Source: an uncultured Eubacteriales bacterium (lineage in GTDB: Bacteria; Bacillota; Clostridia; Christensenellales; CAG-917). Taken from it: DNA of 9,967 nt. Both the position numbers and the translations under genes were made by a program. Position 1 is the first letter of the stretch. Each line of letters opens with the position of its first letter. The DNA lies in contig URTQ01000047.1 of the NCBI GenBank assembly GCA_900550855.1, positions 1-9,967 on the forward strand, given 5' to 3'. Shown one piece after another: positions 7,310 through 9,967 of the stretch. The notes under the pieces were generated by a model, which did not search any database, was not told the DNA's origin, and worked only from the letters and a program-made list of their open reading frames with translations.

Positions 7310-7580
7310 ACGGATAAAAAAAGAATATCGTGCTCTTACACGATTATTCCGCTCGCGTGCAAAGCACGCACTCACCAAGCAGATAATCTTGCGAAACTGC
7401 GGCTTGATTATTTATCCGTCTTATTTTGATAGCAAAGATTCTCTGCGCGGTAGAAGCGCAATAAATCGAGCGAGGCTCTCGGCGATACGCAAATCTGCGT
7501 GTTGTCGTTGCCTATGCGACGATTTTTGCACATCACCGTTGCGAAAGCAACGATTTCTCTGTCTTTATATCTGCAAAGAC
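7310..7580 (-). other. Hairpin-packed non-coding stretch downstream of the glycosyltransferase
   Basis: No credible gene lies between 7207 and 7579. Apart from the phospholipase promoter, the stretch is full of exact inverted repeats. A 9-bp stem (7310-7318 with 7411-7419, acggataaa/tttatccgt) encloses hairpins at 7327-7344 (6 bp) and 7355-7369 (6 bp, loop AAA). A 10-bp stem with one bulge (7458-7468 with 7520-7529) encloses a hairpin at 7487-7500 (5 bp). Others lie at 7444-7460 (5 bp), 7537-7552 (6 bp, GAAA loop) and 7561-7580 (6 bp, touching the glycosyltransferase stop). A near-identical direct repeat (7431-7445 and 7546-7561) is also present. It may be a structured 3' untranslated region, a small RNA or a hairpin repeat element. 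Confidence 0.5.
7316..7344 (-). terminator. Intrinsic terminator for the glycosyltransferase transcript
   Basis: On the minus strand ATCGTG-n6-CACGAT (7327-7344) is followed by ATTC and seven T residues (7316-7322). It lies about 240 nt past the glycosyltransferase stop and upstream of the phospholipase promoter, so the transcript would carry a long folded 3' tail. The stem is short, and its T-run overlaps the 9-bp long-range stem at 7310-7318. Confidence 0.55.
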
Positions 7581-8866
7581 TAATTCTTTTCCATATATCT
7601 TCTTTGGCGATCCAACTTGTGAAACTGGTTGTGTTTGGGCGAAATAAGTCCCAACGGGTCGCGGTCGAGTTGGAAAACCATAGGATTGTTGTAGTCCTTC
7701 ACGATATACTTGCTCTTGTCGTCGGTAAGCAAGAAATTGTAGAGTTCGAGCATATATCCGATGCACTTGTCAAGGCTGAATTTTTGCGCAAACTCGCTGT
7801 ACTTCGGCTTCATATCGTCGTGCGCTTTTTTGTTTGAAATCCAAAAGTCGAGCATTGCCGCAAGCGAGAGATAACTGCCCTTTCTGAACGTGGATTGCGG
7901 CGTGAGCGCAAACTGCTTCGTCGCGCACATTCTCGCGTTGGAAATCACGGGAACAGTGCCGCACGCAATGGCTTCGAGGCAGGATATGGACTCGGTTTCG
8001 ACGTCGCTCGCCTGCACGAAAAGATAGGACGCGTTGAGCAAGTTGACAAGTTCGGGTTGAGTGAGAAACACTATGCGCAAATCGACGTGCAAATCTTTGG
8101 CGAGTTGCTCGTATTCTTCCTGCTTCGGTCCTTTGCCTGCAAGGAAAAGCGTGATTCTATTGCGGTATTTGCTCTTTGCAACCGCTTTTATGATGAGGTC
8201 TTGCCTCTTTTCTTCTGTGAGTCTGCCAACGCTCGTGACGATGATTCTGTCCTCGCAACCCTCGGGGATTTTCACGTCCTCGATAGGCTTGAACGCTGGG
8301 TCGTAGCCGTTGGATATAACGTGCAGATTTTGATTGTACAAATGTCCCATAAGCGTCGAGGCTATGCACCGTGACGGACAATGTATGTTGTTTATCCATT
8401 CGGGTTTGTAGTGGTAGACTTTGAGAAGTTGATACATTGCGCTCGTCGCCCCGGGGACGTACTTCATTTTGGCGTTGAAAGTGATGTTTTCCGCCGAAAC
8501 GTGATAGCAACCGAGCACGGGTATACCCATATCGTGCGCTATGCGCGCGCAATGCGTGCCGAGCGCGAACGGCATATAAATATGCACCAAATCCACGCCT
8601 TTGAGTGCCTCTCTTATTCTTGCGTCGTTGGGCGATGCGAGCCACGCGTGTTGCTGTTCGATGACCTTTTGATATATCGGCACTTGCTGAATGGGAAACG
8701 TGACGAACTCTACGCCCTGCATAGTTTCCGTCTTTTGCCCTGCGTTGTCGCACAAAACCTTGACTTCTACACCCCTTTCCACAAGATTTTCTACGAGATG
8801 CCTCGCCGACATCGACGTGCCGTTGCCCTTGTCGTGAAATATATCTATAACTATTGCGACTTTCAT
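7580..8866 (-). CDS. GT4-family glycosyltransferase, possibly glycolipid-forming
   Basis: This 428-residue GT-B fold retaining glycosyltransferase transfers a sugar from a nucleotide sugar. The N-terminal acceptor domain opens with MKVAIVIDIF and a glycine-rich GNGTS loop. The C-terminal donor domain has VTSVGRLTEEKR, LAGKGP and the E-x7-E motif (Glu290, Glu298 in ETESISCLEA, then CGTVPVIS). The overall pattern resembles diacylglycerol glucosyltransferases of Gram-positive bacteria, which make membrane glycolipids, but the acceptor is not proven by sequence. About 50 C-terminal residues after the fold are polar and basic (His, Lys and Arg rich). The start is ATG 8866, with AGAGG 5 nt upstream; the in-frame TTG at 8884 lies upstream of that site and is unlikely. 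It is divergent from tetR, which may control it. Confidence 0.88.
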   Translation of the reverse strand: MKVAIVIDIFHDKGNGTSMSARHLVENLVERGVEVKVLCDNAGQKTETMQGVEFVTFPIQQVPIYQKVIEQQHAWLASPNDARIREALKGVDLVHIYMPFALGTHCARIAHDMGIPVLGCYHVSAENITFNAKMKYVPGATSAMYQLLKVYHYKPEWINNIHCPSRCIASTLMGHLYNQNLHVISNGYDPAFKPIEDVKIPEGCEDRIIVTSVGRLTEEKRQDLIIKAVAKSKYRNRITLFLAGKGPKQEEYEQLAKDLHVDLRIVFLTQPELVNLLNASYLFVQASDVETESISCLEAIACGTVPVISNARMCATKQFALTPQSTFRKGSYLSLAAMLDFWISNKKAHDDMKPKYSEFAQKFSLDKCIGYMLELYNFLLTDDKSKYIVKDYNNPMVFQLDRDPLGLISPKHNQFHKLDRQRRYMEKN

Positions 8867-8927
8867 TTTATCCTCTCTTTGCAATTTGTCTTTTCGTTTT
8901 TAAGGCATATTATTTTATCGGATAATC

Positions 8928-8957
8928 TTGACTTATACCTCATATGTGTATTATAAT
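8928..8957 (+). promoter_or_regulatory. Sigma-A type promoter for tetR
   Basis: TTGACT (8928-8933), an 18-bp spacer and a perfect TATAAT (8952-8957) form one of the strongest promoter matches in the window. Transcription would start at about 8964, about 125 nt before ATG 9089. Confidence 0.75.
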
Positions 8958-8960
8958 ACA
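8947..8960. promoter_or_regulatory. 14-bp palindrome shared by both -10 boxes (candidate TetR operator)
   Basis: TGTATTATAATACA is exactly self-complementary and contains the -10 box of tetR on the plus strand and of the glycosyltransferase on the minus strand. The left half extended by two bases (TGTGTATTAT, 8945-8954) recurs exactly at 9049-9058 in the tetR leader. A palindrome between a TetR-family gene and its divergent neighbour is the classic operator position. Since TATAAT boxes are partly palindromic, some of the symmetry may come from the promoters alone. Confidence 0.5.
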
Positions 8961-8977
8961 AACAAGAAAAATCACAA
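8950..8977 (-). promoter_or_regulatory. Promoter for the glycosyltransferase gene
   Basis: On the minus strand there is TTGTGA (8972-8977), a 16-bp spacer and a perfect TATAAT (8950-8955). The start at about 8943 gives a leader of about 77 nt to ATG 8866. It overlaps the tetR promoter almost completely, so polymerase binding on the two strands should be mutually exclusive. Confidence 0.55.
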
Positions 8978-9088
8978 GGAATTTTGATATTTTCAAATTG
9001 CGCAATCTTGGCGAAAATCGCCCGTTTTTACACGCTTTCGACTCGCATTGTGTATTATTCCCCGAAAATATCGAAAATAGTATCGGAT
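8964..9088 (+). promoter_or_regulatory. tetR leader with a short hairpin and T-run
   Basis: The region between the predicted start and ATG 9089 contains GGCGA-aaa-TCGCC (9010-9022), followed by CG and five T residues. It could be a weak attenuator. It also carries the TGTGTATTAT copy (9049-9058). The frame is open from TTG 8984 with AAGGA just before it, so part of this stretch might instead encode a 35-residue extension. Confidence 0.35.
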
Positions 9089-9685
9089 ATGGAACAGAAA
9101 AAAACAGATAGACGTATCGCAAAAACCAAAAAAGCAATCTACCGCGCCTTTGCAGAACTGCTCTCGGAAAAGAATATCAACGACATCACCATCAAAGATA
9201 TTGCCGACAGAGCCGACATCAACCGCAAGACGTTTTACAACTACTACGGCGGCATCTACGACCTCACCGACGAAATCGAGAACAAAATCATCGAAAGTTT
9301 CGAGCAGGTCGTGCGCGAACACAACGTCAACGAGTTGCTTCACAACCCCTATCAGATGTTTGCCGAACTTACGAGAATCATCAACAGCGACCTCGACTTT
9401 TATCAGCATCTAATATCCATTGAGAGCAACTCTAACCTCGTGTCCAAACTGTTCAAAACGCTAAAAGCGCGCGGCAAAGAAGTCATCTCGCAATACACTG
9501 TCCTCGACGAATCCACCCTCGACATCGTGCTTGACTACGTCGTATCGGGTATGTTCACCGTGTTTCAGCACTGGTTCAACTCGTCGAGAGAGCGTTCAAT
9601 CGACGATTTGGCAAAGATGGTCGCCACTCTCTCGTTCAACGGCATAAACGGAATCCTCAAAGACTTCGAGGACAAAACCGAGTGA
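9089..9685 (+). CDS. TetR-family transcriptional regulator
   Basis: This 198-residue protein is the usual size for the family. The N-terminal DNA-binding domain is clear: helix 1 KTKKAIYRAFAELLSEK (12-28) and a helix-turn-helix at about 33-52 with ITIKDIADRADINRKTFYNYY. The C-terminal domain (about 75-195) resembles the DhaS-like group and should bind a ligand or form the dimer; the inducer is unknown. ATG 9089 gives the expected N-terminus but has only a poor ribosome site. An in-frame TTG at 8984 has AAGGA 3 nt upstream and would add 35 residues without TetR character. It is divergent from the glycosyltransferase and probably represses itself and that gene (inference). Confidence 0.92.
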   Translation: MEQKKTDRRIAKTKKAIYRAFAELLSEKNINDITIKDIADRADINRKTFYNYYGGIYDLTDEIENKIIESFEQVVREHNVNELLHNPYQMFAELTRIINSDLDFYQHLISIESNSNLVSKLFKTLKARGKEVISQYTVLDESTLDIVLDYVVSGMFTVFQHWFNSSRERSIDDLAKMVATLSFNGINGILKDFEDKTE

Positions 9686-9713
9686 AACCGCATACAAGAT
9701 AAGCAAACAAAAT

Positions 9714-9733
9714 CCCAACTCGTTTGAGTTGGG
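9714..9733 (+). terminator. Intrinsic terminator after tetR
   Basis: A perfect 8-bp stem with a GTTT loop lies 28 nt after the tetR stop. It is followed on the plus strand by a T-rich tract (TTTATTTCTATTTT). Confidence 0.85.
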
Positions 9734-9752
9734 TTTATTTCTATTTTACAGG

Positions 9753-9854
9753 GATTCGCTTAACAGCGATTGCTACCGAAGGTCAATCGCGTGCAGCCTG
9801 ACCGCAAGTCAGGGCGCAACGCAGTTGCGGTGCGCAAAAGCGCACGTTCGAATC
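9753..9854. other. Four consecutive hairpins enclosed by a closing stem (candidate structured RNA or repeat)
   Basis: Four exact hairpins lie back to back: 9766-9790 (7 bp), 9797-9813 (6 bp), 9815-9829 (6 bp, loop GCA) and 9830-9845 (6 bp, loop AAAA). GATTCG (9753-9758) and CGAATC (9849-9854) can pair around them, giving a multi-branched fold of about 102 nt. No open reading frame fits, and I found no clear promoter on either strand. The element lies between the terminators of tetR and the tRNA, so it should be little transcribed unless it has its own start. It could be an RNA gene or a hairpin-type intergenic repeat. Confidence 0.5.
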
Positions 9855-9876
9855 AATTATGCGAAGAAAACAAAAG

Positions 9877-9896
9877 CCCAACTCGTTTGAGTTGGG
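9877..9896 (-). terminator. Intrinsic terminator of the tRNA-Arg transcript
   Basis: This is the same 20-nt hairpin as after tetR. On the minus strand it lies 6 nt past the tRNA CCA end and is followed by CTTTTGTTTTC. It also has TTTTG on the plus strand, so it may be bidirectional. Confidence 0.8.
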
Positions 9897-9902
9897 TTTT
9901 GT

Positions 9903-9967
9903 TGGCGTAGCATAAGGGATTCGAACCCCTGACCTTCTGGTCCGTAGCCAGACGCTCTATCCAGCTG
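9903..9967 (-). tRNA. tRNA-Arg (anticodon ACG), 5' end beyond the window
   Basis: Read on the minus strand, the sequence begins in the D-arm (CAGCTGG...GAGC). The anticodon arm follows: 5-bp stem TCTGG/CCAGA with loop CTACGGA, anticodon ACG at 9943-9945. It would read CGU, CGC and CGA codons if A34 is edited to inosine. The T-arm (AGGGG, TTCGAAT loop, CCCTT) contains one G-U pair. The acceptor 3' strand is ATGCTAC with discriminator G and an encoded CCA ending at 9903. The 5' acceptor strand and the first D-stem bases, about 11-12 nt, are outside the window. Confidence 0.95.

Larger units (their letters stand above)
9705..9899. repeat. Pair of near-identical 32-nt direct repeats carrying terminator hairpins
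   Basis: Positions 9705-9736 and 9868-9899 match at 31 of 32 bases, the only difference being T9713 versus G9876. Each contains the same 20-nt hairpin (CCCAACTC-GTTT-GAGTTGGG). The copies are 163 nt apart and bracket the hairpin cluster at 9753-9854. The nonamer AGGGATTCG follows the first copy at 9750-9758, and the same nonamer lies in the tRNA T-arm at 9915-9923 at almost the same offset. Confidence 0.85.

Noticed and set aside
7310..7580. CRISPR array or tandem repeat
   Set aside because: The hairpins differ in sequence, stem length and spacing. There is no recurring direct repeat of CRISPR length with regular spacers.
7248..7583. Plus-strand open frame of 111 codons in the gap between the phospholipase and glycosyltransferase genes
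   Set aside because: It starts at TTG without a suitable ribosome site, overlaps the phospholipase promoter and terminator, and gives an Arg/Cys-rich protein with no family character. The hairpins explain the stretch better.
8867..8884. TTG start six codons upstream in the glycosyltransferase
   Set aside because: It lies upstream of the AGAGG ribosome site that serves ATG 8866, and the family N-terminus begins at MKVAIV.
9740..9815. Decayed second tRNA gene downstream of the first terminator copy
   Set aside because: Only a 9-nt T-arm match is present. No anticodon arm, D-arm or acceptor pairing can be found, so I kept only the short match as an observation.

Overview
The window looks like chromosomal DNA of a Bacillota (Firmicutes) bacterium, most likely an uncultured gut-type Clostridia relative. 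This is inferred from strong GGAGG/AGGAG ribosome sites, clear sigma-A type promoters, intrinsic terminators with U-tracts, an overlapping polA-coaE pair, a PolA with no working proofreading site, and a lipoprotein with InlB-like and BspA-like repeats. I could not place it more precisely from sequence alone.

Layout. Six genes lie head-to-tail on the minus strand from 8866 down to the left edge: a GT4 glycosyltransferase (7580-8866), a patatin-like phospholipase (6391-7206), DNA polymerase I polA (3825-6341), dephospho-CoA kinase coaE (3253-3828, overlapping polA by 4 nt), a short-chain dehydrogenase (2361-3155) and a large surface lipoprotein cut off by the left edge (1-2055). A TetR-family regulator (9089-9685) is divergent from the glycosyltransferase and shares its promoter region. 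A partial tRNA-Arg(ACG) lies on the minus strand at the right edge.

Regulation. Promoters are legible for the lipoprotein (TTGACA-17-TATCAT), the phospholipase (TTTACA-17-TACAAT, with a 21-bp palindrome at the start site) and tetR (TTGACT-18-TATAAT). The glycosyltransferase promoter shares one 14-bp palindromic -10 region with tetR. This fits autoregulation by TetR together with control of the glycosyltransferase, and perhaps a small membrane-lipid theme, though that theme is inference.

Most interesting signal. The lipoprotein mRNA should start at about 2219, directly at the base of a long nested hairpin (2118-2218). Downstream is a chain of overlapping, mutually exclusive helices, the last of which holds the Shine-Dalgarno core in its loop (2059-2110). 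This has the architecture of a cis-regulatory RNA, and I do not recognise its class. Two other gene-free stretches (7310-7580 and 9753-9854) are packed with short perfect hairpins enclosed by longer-range stems. The second sits between two near-identical copies of a terminator hairpin next to the tRNA gene.
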